Positions 1 through 6,829 of a DNA stretch of 6,829 nucleotides are shown piece by piece. The stretch comes from Cardinium hertigii_C (GTDB lineage: Bacteria; Bacteroidota; Bacteroidia; Cytophagales; Amoebophilaceae): positions 1 through 6,829 of the forward strand of contig NZ_JBOZWW010000068.1 in the NCBI RefSeq assembly GCF_050864855.1, in the 5' to 3' direction. The translations under genes and the position numbers were made by a program. The first letter of the stretch is position 1; each line of letters begins with the position of its first letter. A model generated the notes under the pieces. The model worked only from the letters and a program-made list of their open reading frames with translations, did not search any database and was not told where the DNA came from.

Positions 1-224
1 ACAGCGCATCGCAAGTATGCCGTATTCAACGATTGTACACTTTAAACAATTAAAAAAATCATGCTAAGCACTTTTAATAACTTGCTGGAAAATGGGAAAA
101 ATAGTATCTGAAAAATGTTGTCTATCACGTCAATTGATATAATAACTCGGAAGAAAAAACAACCCAAAGCTAGTACAGAAAACAGACCTTAACGTACAAT
201 AATTTCCAATATCCAAGGCGACCC
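1..224. other. Left-edge region with no recognisable gene
   Basis: All six frames are broken by stops. The longest open stretches are about 45-50 codons and I recognise none of them. The frame that continues into the ABC transporter fragment has its last upstream stop at 171-173, but the 17 or so codons after it do not resemble an ABC transporter. Homology begins only around 225-231. This DNA therefore looks like foreign or rearranged sequence joined to the middle of an ABC gene, for example the end of an insertion element or a deletion junction. I could not identify a transposase or convincing terminal inverted repeats. A TATAAT hexamer lies at 138-143 without a good -35 partner. Confidence 0.5.
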
Positions 225-1439
225 CTAGTAGGTTGGTATTTTACCAAACCGCTCCAAGAAAAATTACATAGACAATTTCGTTATAGTGCTGCTAATACTT
301 CTTTTCTTACTGAGACTATTTCTGGTGCTGAGACCATTAAAAGTTTAGCAGTTGAACCATACTTGTATCGGCGTTGGGAAAATCAAACTTGTGACCTAGT
401 TAATGCTAGTTATCAAGCCCAATTATTATCTTCTTTATCGGATCAATTAGTACAAGGTATTGGTAAAGTAACCAGTGCTTTAATATTATGGTGTGGCGCC
501 AGCATGGTGATTAATTTGGATATTACACTAGGACAATTAATTGCTTTTAATATGTTATCCCAACATTTTTCCCATCCTTTAGGTAAACTGGTTGAGTTAT
601 GGCGTAAGTTTGTCCAAGCTAGAATATCGGTAGATATATTGGGTGATACACTAAACCTACCAGTTGAGCAATCTAAAGAACAGAAGCTAAATTTACAAGG
701 GACTATTACACTTCGAAAAGTAAATTTTCGGTATCAACCAGGTTCACCTTTAGTATTAAAAAGTATTTCACTGCATATTCCATATGGAAAACGAATTGGT
801 ATTGTAGGTGAATCAGGTTCTGGCAAAAGCACTTTAGCTCGTTTATTATTACGACTATTTTTACCAGAAGAAGGCCAAATATTATTTGATGGTATGCCAT
901 TAAATAATTTAGATACAAGATATTTACGTAAACAAGTAGCAGTAGTATTGCAAGAAAACTATCTATTTAATAGAACGATTCGTGATAATATAGCGATTGC
1001 ACAACCACAGGCCTCTGTAGAATCGGTGATCGAATCTTCAAAATTGGCAGGTGCACATGATTTTATTTTACGTTTGCCACTTGGATATGATACAGTCATT
1101 TCTGAAGGAGGCAGCTCTTTATCTGGTGGTCAAAGACAACGTATTGCCATTGCTAGGGCGTTATTAATTGATCCAAAAGTATTGATTTTTGACGAAGCGA
1201 CTAGTTCCTTAGATGATGAATCTCAATCAGTTATTCAAGCTAATATGGCTAAAATTTCTAGTGGCCGAACCGTTATTACTATTGCCCATAGGTTATCAAC
1301 CATACAACAATCTGATTGCATTATCGTATTACAAAAAGGAACTATTATTGAACAAGGAAATCATAAAGAGTTGTTGCAATTAAATGGTAAATATGCCCAT
1401 TTATGGCAACTTCAACAAACATTTGGCGTAGCATCATGA
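225..1439 (+). pseudogene. 5'-truncated HlyB/RtxB-type T1SS ABC transporter (membrane helices 5-6 plus ATPase domain)
   Basis: This is the C-terminal part of an inner-membrane ABC exporter for type I secretion. Reading from 225, homology to the intact paralogue at 2842-4950 starts near its residue 300 (end of helix 4). It runs through the conserved TETISGAETIKS segment, the last two membrane helices and a full ATPase domain. No in-frame ATG lies upstream of homologous sequence. The best available start is TTG at 363 (358 codons), already inside the homology, so the gene has lost about 300 N-terminal residues: the C39-like domain and helices 1-4. Numbered from that TTG, the ATPase motifs are all canonical: Walker A GESGSGKST 149-157, Q-loop Q197, signature LSGGQ 253-257, Walker B with D277/E278, and H309. 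No frameshift or internal stop is seen. The stop overlaps the next start in ATGA, showing it was the first gene of the operon. By gene order it corresponds to RtxB of rtxBDE systems. It is probably a pseudogene. A translated soluble or partial ATPase subunit is the alternative. Confidence 0.8.
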
Positions 1440-2842
1440 TGAGCATAATCGTAAGAATGATGTCCAAAATCAAACTTATCTGGAATAGAATTCGATCTAT
1501 ATATGGATTCTGTTTACATCGGTCTGACTATGATCGGTATGAATTTCTTCCTTCTTATTTATCAATCATGAAACGTCCACCTACTTCCAGTGCAAGAATC
1601 ACTGCAATTATGTTGAGCGTTTTCGTATTATTGACCTTTATTTGGTCTTATTTTGGACAGCTGGCTATTCATGCGACAGCTACAGGTAGGCTGATTTTGC
1701 CTAGTCGTTCTCAGACCATTCAATCATATGAATTATGCGAAGTAGCTGAAATTTTAGTTCAAAACGGACAATCGGTTAAAAAAGGGGATAAGCTATTGAC
1801 TTTAAATATAGTAGGACTTACCCAAGACATCAAACGTTTGCAGAAGCAAAAAACTTTTCAGCAACTAGAAGTTGCTCTTTATAGCGCATTGCTTAGCGAT
1901 AATCCACTTAATCCTTTGGTCCTATCAAGTGATATTGACGCGAGTATATTAAAAATAACCAGTTCTTATCTTACCAGTTCTTGGCAAGAACATTTATCCA
2001 TTTTGTCTAAACTTGATGCTGATATAGATACTAATAAATATGAGCAAATGGTGCTTAAAAAAAGACTAGATGGGCTTCAAAAACTAAAAAATAATATTCA
2101 GAAACGTTTATTGCCTAGCCGTAGACTAGCTAAATCCAACTTTATGGCTAAGATGACTTTATTAGAAAGGGAAAAAGAAGCACTAGATAACCAATTATCT
2201 ATAGATTCTAAGGAAGAAGAATTAAAAGTATTACAGGCACGATCCCATACCTTGCTTGAGTCTAAATTTAGTTATATCGCACAAAAAAAAAGAGACTGGA
2301 ATGATAAATTAAATAAATCAGTAGTTTCATTGTTAATAAGCGAACAAGAATTGGCTAAAGCAGAAGCACGTAGCAAACTGCAAATTATTCGGGCACCTAT
2401 AGATGGAATCGTTCAGCAATTAGCGGTATATACCATTGGAGGGGTGGTACAAGGGGCCCAAAAATTAATGCTGATTACGCCACATGATGGTGCACAACAA
2501 GCAGAAATAGATATTGCTAATAAGGATATAGGATTTATTAGATCTGGACAACCTGTTACCGTAAAAATTGAAGCTTTTCCATATAGCCGATATGGAACTA
2601 TAAATGGAAGAATTCAAAGTATATCTCTAGACTCCGTTAAACGAAGCGAATCCAGCCCAGAATTAGTATTTCCAGCTCAGATCGAACTAGAAAAAAATTA
2701 TATTATGATCGATAATCAACCCGTTATCTTAACGCCTGGTATGACCATTGTTACTGAGATTAAAATCGGTAAACGTAGGGTGATTGATTATCTATTGAGT
2801 CCTGTAAGAGAATATAGATCTGAAGCTTGTAGAGAACCTTAA
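1436..2842 (+). CDS. hlyD: T1SS periplasmic adaptor (membrane fusion protein), HlyD/RtxD family
   Basis: This adaptor spans the periplasm and joins the inner-membrane ABC exporter to the TolC channel. I chose ATG 1436 because it overlaps the preceding stop as ATGA, typical of translational coupling; it gives 468 residues (E. coli HlyD has 478). ATGs at 1439, 1457 and 1460, and 1403 inside the ABC gene, are alternatives. From 1436: a cytoplasmic N-terminus with the HlyD-like EFLP motif (about 36-39), one membrane helix (about 53-74), a lipoyl-like half near 83-127 (VQNGQSVKKGD), a long helical hairpin to about 314, then the second lipoyl half with RAPIDGIVQQL (about 319-329). The beta-barrel part contains NKDIGFI and EAFPYSRYG, both close to E. 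coli HlyD. The C-terminus (PGMTIVTEIKIGKR, then IDYLLSP) is the conserved HlyD family ending. It appears complete. The gene order ABC-HlyD-ABC makes RtxD the closest functional analogue. Confidence 0.95.
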   Translation: MMSIIVRMMSKIKLIWNRIRSIYGFCLHRSDYDRYEFLPSYLSIMKRPPTSSARITAIMLSVFVLLTFIWSYFGQLAIHATATGRLILPSRSQTIQSYELCEVAEILVQNGQSVKKGDKLLTLNIVGLTQDIKRLQKQKTFQQLEVALYSALLSDNPLNPLVLSSDIDASILKITSSYLTSSWQEHLSILSKLDADIDTNKYEQMVLKKRLDGLQKLKNNIQKRLLPSRRLAKSNFMAKMTLLEREKEALDNQLSIDSKEEELKVLQARSHTLLESKFSYIAQKKRDWNDKLNKSVVSLLISEQELAKAEARSKLQIIRAPIDGIVQQLAVYTIGGVVQGAQKLMLITPHDGAQQAEIDIANKDIGFIRSGQPVTVKIEAFPYSRYGTINGRIQSISLDSVKRSESSPELVFPAQIELEKNYIMIDNQPVILTPGMTIVTEIKIGKRRVIDYLLSPVREYRSEACREP

Positions 2843-4950
2843 TGAATCAACTAATTACTTCCGGAACATATGGTATTCCTGCTATTATACGAGCTGCACA
2901 ATCATTTCAGATCGTAGTAACGGAAGCTTTATTAAGTCATAAACTAGGAAAAGATTGCCATAATTTAAGCTGGATGGATGTGTGCATGGCTGCTAAAATA
3001 GTTGGTTTACAATCTAAATATTATAAAGAAATAGATTTCGATCTATCTAATATACCATTACCTATTTTAGTTTGCTTAGATGGAAAATGGAGCGTAATTG
3101 AAAAAGTAGAAGATGGTTATTGGTCACGTTATGATCCAGATACTGATCAAGTGTATAAAGAACCTATAGCTAATGATACATTATCCGTTATATTACTAGC
3201 TGAACAGGAAATACAAATCAAAGATGTTAAATTTGGGTTTAATTGGTTTTTACCCTCTATATTACGACATACCAGACAGTTACGTGATGTATTAGCGCTA
3301 TCTTTAACCCTACAGTTTATGGCTTTAATGGGGCCAAAACTATTTCAAAATGTTATTGATCGTGTATTAGTGAGCAGAGCTCTATCAAGCTTAAAGGTAT
3401 TATCTATTGCTATTCTATCCTTAGCCATAACTGAACCTATATTTAACTACTTTCGAGGTAAGTTTTTTACTAATCTAGCTAGTAAGATTAATTCGGAGCT
3501 ATCTTCTAGGTTATATCAACATCTATTAATGCTTCCATTGGATTATTTTTCGAAACGACAAACTGGTCAAATTGTTGCACGTGTTCGGGAAATGAATCAT
3601 ATTCGTCAGTTTTTAACTGGATCCGCTTTAATGTTAATCCTAGATAGTATTTTTATTTTGATATTCTTAATAGTCATGTTTAACTACTCTAGTATACTGA
3701 CTTGTATTGTAATGGGATCATTGGTCATATATGGATTGTTTTGGCTCACAATTGGCCCGATGTTGCGCCAACGTGTTAACAAAGAATACGATGCCAGTGT
3801 GTTAGCTACCGCTTATTTAACTGAGACGATTACTGGAATTGAAGTACTTAAAACGACAGCTACTGAGTCAGATTTTTTAAAACGTTGGAAAAAGATTTTA
3901 GCTTGCCAATTACAGTCAACCTTTTTAGCTAAAAATATAGCTATTGTAGCTAGTCAAGGCATTAGCTTTATTCAAAAATTAACCTCTGCTCTTCTCCTAT
4001 GGTTTGGAGTAAAGATTGTGCTAGCAAATCAGCTTACTGTAGGGGGATTGGTTGCTTTTAACATGTTAGCCAACTATGTTACACAACCTATCCTTAGATT
4101 GGCACAAATATGGCAAGATTTCCAGCATACCCTAATCGCACTACGACGTATTGGAGATATTTTAGATACTACATCAGAAGTTGGGGGAAAAGGAGTAGAT
4201 ACGCTACCAAAATTAGTTGGTAAAATTGAATTTCAACATGTACGTTTTCGATATGAGCCCGATACACCAGAAGTAGTAAAAAATTTGTCATTCGTAATAC
4301 AGTCAGGAGAGTTTATTGGTATTACGGGTCCATCTGGTTCAGGTAAAAGTACGATAACCAGACTATTACAACGGCTCTATATCCCACAAAATGGACAAAT
4401 TTTAGTAGATGGAATGGATATTGCCATTGCTAATCCCACTTCACTGCGTCGCAATATGAGTATAGTCTTACAAGATAATATGCTTTTTGCAGGTTCTATA
4501 TTGGAAAACATTAAATTATGTTGCCCGTCGGCCAGTGAAGAAGAAGTAGTAAGATCTGCAACATTAGCTGGAGCTAATAATTTTATTAATGAATTACCAC
4601 AAGCCTATCAAACAATCATTGGTGAAAAAGGAAGTGGTTTATCTGGTGGTCAACGTCAGCGTATAGCTCTAGCCCGTGCTTTATTGATCAATCCAAGCAT
4701 TTTAATTTTAGATGAAGCTACTTCCGCACTCGATTATGAATCTGAAGCGGCCATTATGTCGAATATAGATCAAATTTGTCAAAATCGTACCGTTATTGCT
4801 ATCGCCCATAGGTTAAATACTATCAAATATGCCAACCGTATTTTAGTACTAGATCAAGGAATGATCACTGAGCAAGGTACGCATACAGAACTTTTACAAA
4901 AAAAAGGATTATATGATAAACTATGGCGTATGCAAACCAATAGCATATAA
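2842..4950 (+). CDS. hlyB: T1SS ABC transporter/permease with inactive C39-like domain, HlyB/RtxE family
   Basis: This inner-membrane ABC exporter uses ATP to drive a substrate, normally one with a C-terminal secretion signal, through HlyD and TolC. It is full length at 702 residues (E. coli HlyB 707). The ATG shares a base with the hlyD stop (TAATG), so translation is probably coupled. Domains: a C39-like domain 1-125; six membrane helices at about 151-172, 186-204, 262-280, 283-304, 373-394 and 398-418; and an ATPase domain 460-700. ATPase motifs are all present: Walker A GPSGSGKST 496-504, Q544, LSGGQ 600-604, Walker B ILILDE with D624/E625, D-loop SALD 628-631 and H656. In the C39-like domain the catalytic Cys position is Tyr10 (TYG) and the His position is Trp83, while the DPD Asp98 remains. 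It should therefore not cleave a leader peptide, and resembles the HlyB chaperone-like domain. Either it works as a homodimer, or it was the RtxE-like half of a pair with the truncated upstream ABC protein. Confidence 0.96.
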   Translation: MNQLITSGTYGIPAIIRAAQSFQIVVTEALLSHKLGKDCHNLSWMDVCMAAKIVGLQSKYYKEIDFDLSNIPLPILVCLDGKWSVIEKVEDGYWSRYDPDTDQVYKEPIANDTLSVILLAEQEIQIKDVKFGFNWFLPSILRHTRQLRDVLALSLTLQFMALMGPKLFQNVIDRVLVSRALSSLKVLSIAILSLAITEPIFNYFRGKFFTNLASKINSELSSRLYQHLLMLPLDYFSKRQTGQIVARVREMNHIRQFLTGSALMLILDSIFILIFLIVMFNYSSILTCIVMGSLVIYGLFWLTIGPMLRQRVNKEYDASVLATAYLTETITGIEVLKTTATESDFLKRWKKILACQLQSTFLAKNIAIVASQGISFIQKLTSALLLWFGVKIVLANQLTVGGLVAFNMLANYVTQPILRLAQIWQDFQHTLIALRRIGDILDTTSEVGGKGVDTLPKLVGKIEFQHVRFRYEPDTPEVVKNLSFVIQSGEFIGITGPSGSGKSTITRLLQRLYIPQNGQILVDGMDIAIANPTSLRRNMSIVLQDNMLFAGSILENIKLCCPSASEEEVVRSATLAGANNFINELPQAYQTIIGEKGSGLSGGQRQRIALARALLINPSILILDEATSALDYESEAAIMSNIDQICQNRTVIAIAHRLNTIKYANRILVLDQGMITEQGTHTELLQKKGLYDKLWRMQTNSI

Positions 4951-4969
4951 ATAAATAGTCAGATCTGTA

Positions 4970-4985
4970 AAATGTTTTAGTAAAT
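4970..4985 (+). repeat. 16-bp direct repeat, left of tolC
   Basis: The sequence AAATGTTTTAGTAAAT lies in the 45-base gap before tolC and recurs with one mismatch just after the tolC stop (6324-6339). Both copies are AT-rich, so chance similarity is possible, but their placement close to both ends of one gene is notable. Confidence 0.35.
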
Positions 4986-4995
4986 TTTTATAAAA

Positions 4996-6321
4996 GTGTT
5001 AGTAAGAAAGATATGGACCAAGGTTTTATACCTAAATATTACGTTTAGTACGATATTTTTGATATATAATAGCGCGTATGCTTCAACAACCAAACCTATT
5101 AGGTTGAAAGAAGCGATAAAAATTGCCTTAAAGGAAAATTTGAATATTAAAATTGCTAAAAATATTAGAAAAAAATCTTTGTTGTCTAATAAAATTAATA
5201 CTATACATTTATGGGCCCCTAAGGCTAATTTTTTAGTTTCACAGGATAATCACTGGGGGAAGAAAAATACTCATTTACTACAATCAAACCCTATTTTTAA
5301 CTTATCATGGGACTTGCAATCTGTTTTTAATAAACTTTTTAAGTTTAAAAAACAGAACCATGAAAATAAGATATATGTTTTAACCTCTACAAAATCAATA
5401 GAAAAAGAATTACAAAAAGTAGTCACCTGCCATTATGAACTAGCATTGGCACAAAAAAAAGGGGAACTGTTTAATACTTTTATTAGGATCGCTTATACTA
5501 AGTTAAAAATAGAAGAAGAGCGATTAAAACTAGGATTTTCATCTAAGATAGATTGTTTAAATGCTGATTTAGTACTTAAAAAATCAAAATTAACTTTATT
5601 AGAACATCAAGAAACGCTTAAAGAAAAACGAAGAAATTTTAACCTAATACTTGGTAAATCGTTAAATGAAGAAACGTTAGTAGAATCAAATATATCTTTT
5701 AAACCTGTATGGAATATTACAGCTGTTACAAAAGAAAAAGTAGTGAATCTGAAAACAGCTATACAGGAAAAAAAAGTAGCTATAGCTAAAAATGAACTCA
5801 CTAAAGTTAAACTATACCCGATTTCTTGTCTAAGCCTATTAGGTGAAATTCAATCAAATGGTTACACGTATGATTTAAAAGATAGTACATGGAGGAATCA
5901 TCCGTCTAAAGCAGGTCTAAGGATTTGGATAAGTTTAGATATAGGTAGATTACTGATTATGCCTTCAAAAATTAGAAAATCAAGAATGGAACTGGATAGT
6001 GAAGTATTGAACTTAAATAAAGAAAAACTCGCAGCAGAGGGTAAATTAGAAAATAAAAAATGGAAATATCGTCATATGTTGGGCTTGTACAAACTAGTAA
6101 AAGAGCAAATGAAAGTAAGCAACGAAAAATTGCTACTGGTAAAAGAAAATTATAAAATGAATCAGCTAAAACTATTAGACCTACAAGAAGCAGAGGAAGA
6201 AGTACAAAAAGCAGAAATTAATTTAATAGAGTATGCTTTTAAAGTAAAACAAGCAGAGTTCGATCTTTATAGACTTATCGGTAACGTTCATGAACAGGTA
6301 GAAGAACAAAACGAAAAATAA
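4996..6321 (+). CDS. tolC: TolC-family outer membrane channel (outer membrane efflux protein)
   Basis: This is probably the outer membrane exit duct of the exporter encoded just upstream. It has 441 residues, about the normal TolC family size. The likely start is GTG 4996, because an in-frame stop lies at 4981-4983 and no ATG precedes the signal peptide. The N-terminus has basic residues, a hydrophobic stretch and an apparent cleavage site after NSAYA (about residue 30). The mature protein opens with the typical IRLKEAIKIALKENLNI helix. Two outer-membrane-efflux repeats follow. Each has a probable beta-hairpin segment (about residues 74-112 and 270-315) and long amphipathic coiled-coil helices. 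Each repeat ends in the family-typical form: FNLILGKS in the first, FDLYRLIGNV in the second. It is lysine-rich and its sequence is more divergent than the HlyB/HlyD genes. The start is 45 bases after the ABC gene with no clear ribosome binding site or promoter, so it probably belongs to the same transcript. The family is certain; pairing with this T1SS is inferred from position. Confidence 0.9.
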   Translation: MLVRKIWTKVLYLNITFSTIFLIYNSAYASTTKPIRLKEAIKIALKENLNIKIAKNIRKKSLLSNKINTIHLWAPKANFLVSQDNHWGKKNTHLLQSNPIFNLSWDLQSVFNKLFKFKKQNHENKIYVLTSTKSIEKELQKVVTCHYELALAQKKGELFNTFIRIAYTKLKIEEERLKLGFSSKIDCLNADLVLKKSKLTLLEHQETLKEKRRNFNLILGKSLNEETLVESNISFKPVWNITAVTKEKVVNLKTAIQEKKVAIAKNELTKVKLYPISCLSLLGEIQSNGYTYDLKDSTWRNHPSKAGLRIWISLDIGRLLIMPSKIRKSRMELDSEVLNLNKEKLAAEGKLENKKWKYRHMLGLYKLVKEQMKVSNEKLLLVKENYKMNQLKLLDLQEAEEEVQKAEINLIEYAFKVKQAEFDLYRLIGNVHEQVEEQNEK

Positions 6322-6364
6322 ACAAATGTTTTAGCAAATATGTTGCGTTTGTTTAGAGTATTTT
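6319..6364 (+). terminator. Possible weak intrinsic terminator after tolC
   Basis: The left arm TAAACAAATG (6319-6328, including the tolC stop) can pair with CGTTTGTTTA (6346-6355). This gives a 10-bp stem with one G-U pair, enclosing a 17-base loop that can itself form a small GCAA/TTGC hairpin. A short T-rich stretch (TATTTT, 6359-6364) follows. The stem is AT-rich and the T-run is interrupted, so it would be a weak terminator. Its position at the end of the last operon gene is the main support. Confidence 0.35.
6324..6339 (+). repeat. 16-bp direct repeat, right of tolC
   Basis: The sequence AAATGTTTTAGCAAAT matches 4970-4985 at 15 of 16 positions. It starts three bases after the tolC stop and also forms part of the loop of the putative terminator hairpin, so it may have a structural rather than a recombinational origin. 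Confidence 0.35.
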
Positions 6365-6402
6365 GATTTAAGTATAGAAATCAATATTTAATCTTACAGG
6401 CA

Positions 6403-6445
6403 GGATCAGCGGGCCCGAATCGACAGAAAGTTACGGTTTTGATTT
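6403..6445 (+). repeat. Degenerate direct repeat, copy A
   Basis: This 43-base copy aligns without gaps to 6492-6534, 89 bases downstream, with 32 of 43 identities by hand count, including the exact core TTACGGTTT. A 13-base piece at its end (TTTTGATTTAAGT, 6437-6449) also occurs at 6361-6373, hinting at a third, more decayed unit. Confidence 0.5.
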
Positions 6446-6491
6446 AAGTTCCTAAATTCATTATAGAACCCTTAATAAATTTCTCCTATTT

Positions 6492-6534
6492 GGACCAGTG
6501 GGAGCGGGTGAACAGGAAATTACGGTTTCGATTT
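6492..6534 (+). repeat. Degenerate direct repeat, copy B
   Basis: This is the second copy of the 43-base repeat, 89 bases after copy A. Because 89 is not a multiple of three, the copies are in different frames relative to each other. Translated in the matching frame, both give a similar ending, YGFDL in copy A and YGFDF in copy B, with an SG motif before it. They could be relics of a repetitive protein gene or a purely DNA-level repeat. Confidence 0.5.
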
Positions 6535-6804
6535 TGTACCCAACTTCGTTAGTAAAATTTTGGAAATACGTGAATTCAGGTGTCTTAAGAAACGGTCGTT
6601 TGTTGAAACATCTAAAATACCTCCCTAAAATAGTCCATAAAATGTATCATATTTCTATCTCAAAAAACAAAATATTATAAACTCATTATTTTTAATACTA
6701 TTGAGACAATACGGAAAAATTAATATTCCGGTTCCATCACAAAATAAAATTGTAAGAATATTTATATTTTTAAAGCTGTTGATTCATTCTAACCTATTGA
6801 TGAG

Positions 6805-6829
6805 ATGAGCAAGAAAGAAAGCAAGGAAA
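6805..6829 (+). CDS. Possible start of a further gene, cut by the window edge
   Basis: An ATG at 6805 begins MSKKESKE and stays open to the last base. A short Lys/Glu-rich beginning like this is common at bacterial N-termini, and a purine-rich GATGAG sits directly upstream. Only eight codons are visible, so neither the family nor the reality of the gene can be judged. As the next gene downstream of the exporter, it is a natural place to look for a substrate or accessory protein. Confidence 0.3.

Larger units (their letters stand above)
6365..6804. other. Mostly non-coding spacer downstream of tolC
   Basis: No convincing gene is seen on either strand. A 60-codon GTG frame (6498-6680) is basic, has no recognisable domain and lies across one copy of a degenerate repeat, so I do not call it. 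The 6400-6535 part is visibly richer in G+C than the rest and holds the two repeat copies listed separately. A short inverted repeat, CGGAA/TTCCG with a 9-base loop, lies near 6712-6730 without a T-run. The region could be relics of a decayed gene or intergenic DNA carrying the promoter of the next gene. Confidence 0.5.

Noticed and set aside
138..143. TATAAT hexamer as a -10 promoter element for the truncated gene
   Set aside because: No adequate -35 element at 16-18 bases. In AT-rich DNA such hexamers are common, and the promoter rules of this organism are unknown.
32..200. ATTGTAC (32-38) and GTACAAT (194-200) as terminal inverted repeats of an insertion element
   Set aside because: Only 7 bp with no extension, no transposase recognised between them, and no target duplication at the ABC breakpoint.
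706..918. 70-codon minus-strand frame inside the truncated ABC gene
   Set aside because: It lies opposite the well-conserved ATPase domain coding sequence, so it is a shadow of that gene.
1403..1435. Upstream ATG at 1403 as the start of hlyD
   Set aside because: It would add 11 residues and overlap the ABC gene by 37 bases. The ATGA overlap at 1436 is the usual coupled arrangement and gives a typical HlyD length.
5607..5801. 64-codon minus-strand frame inside tolC
   Set aside because: It lies opposite a lysine-rich tolC segment, which reads as a Phe-rich shadow on the other strand; it has no independent support.
6498..6680. 60-codon GTG-started frame downstream of tolC
   Set aside because: No recognisable domain or ribosome binding site. 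It has a basic, low-complexity C-terminus and overlaps a degenerate repeat whose other copy is in a different frame with an early stop. A chance frame is more likely.
6712..6730. CGGAA/TTCCG inverted repeat as a terminator
   Set aside because: The stem is only 5 bp with a 9-base loop and no T-run follows.

Overview
This AT-rich window carries a type I secretion (T1SS) gene cluster, read entirely from the + strand. The T1SS genes overlap or nearly abut. The start codons lack strong Shine-Dalgarno sequences, two likely starts are GTG or TTG, and the flanks hold decayed non-coding DNA. This suggests a host-associated bacterium with a reduced or decaying genome. Weak ribosome binding sites would fit a Bacteroidota symbiont of the Cardinium/Amoebophilus kind. 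The HlyB and HlyD sequences also resemble gammaproteobacterial ones closely, so taxonomy cannot be settled from this window.

Layout: 1-224 has no recognisable gene. About 225-1439 is the 3' part of an HlyB-type ABC transporter that has lost its N-terminal C39-like domain and first four membrane helices. Its nucleotide-binding domain is intact and uninterrupted. It overlaps by 4 bases an HlyD-type membrane fusion protein (1436-2842). That gene overlaps by 1 base a complete 702-residue HlyB-type ABC transporter (2842-4950). After 45 bases comes a TolC-family outer membrane factor (4996-6321). A possible weak terminator hairpin overlaps the tolC stop. From there to about 6804 the DNA is mostly non-coding and contains a degenerate direct repeat. 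A possible new gene start sits at 6805, at the right edge.

The order ABC - HlyD - ABC matches the rtxB-rtxD-rtxE arrangement of the four-component T1SS that exports MARTX toxins in Vibrio. There, two ABC proteins are thought to pair in the inner membrane, linked by RtxD to TolC. Here the outer membrane factor is encoded in the same cluster, which would make it a self-contained trans-envelope exporter, except that the first ABC partner is truncated. No secreted substrate (RTX repeats, toxin or acyltransferase) is visible in the window. Either the system now works with the second ABC protein alone, as HlyB does, or the locus is decaying.
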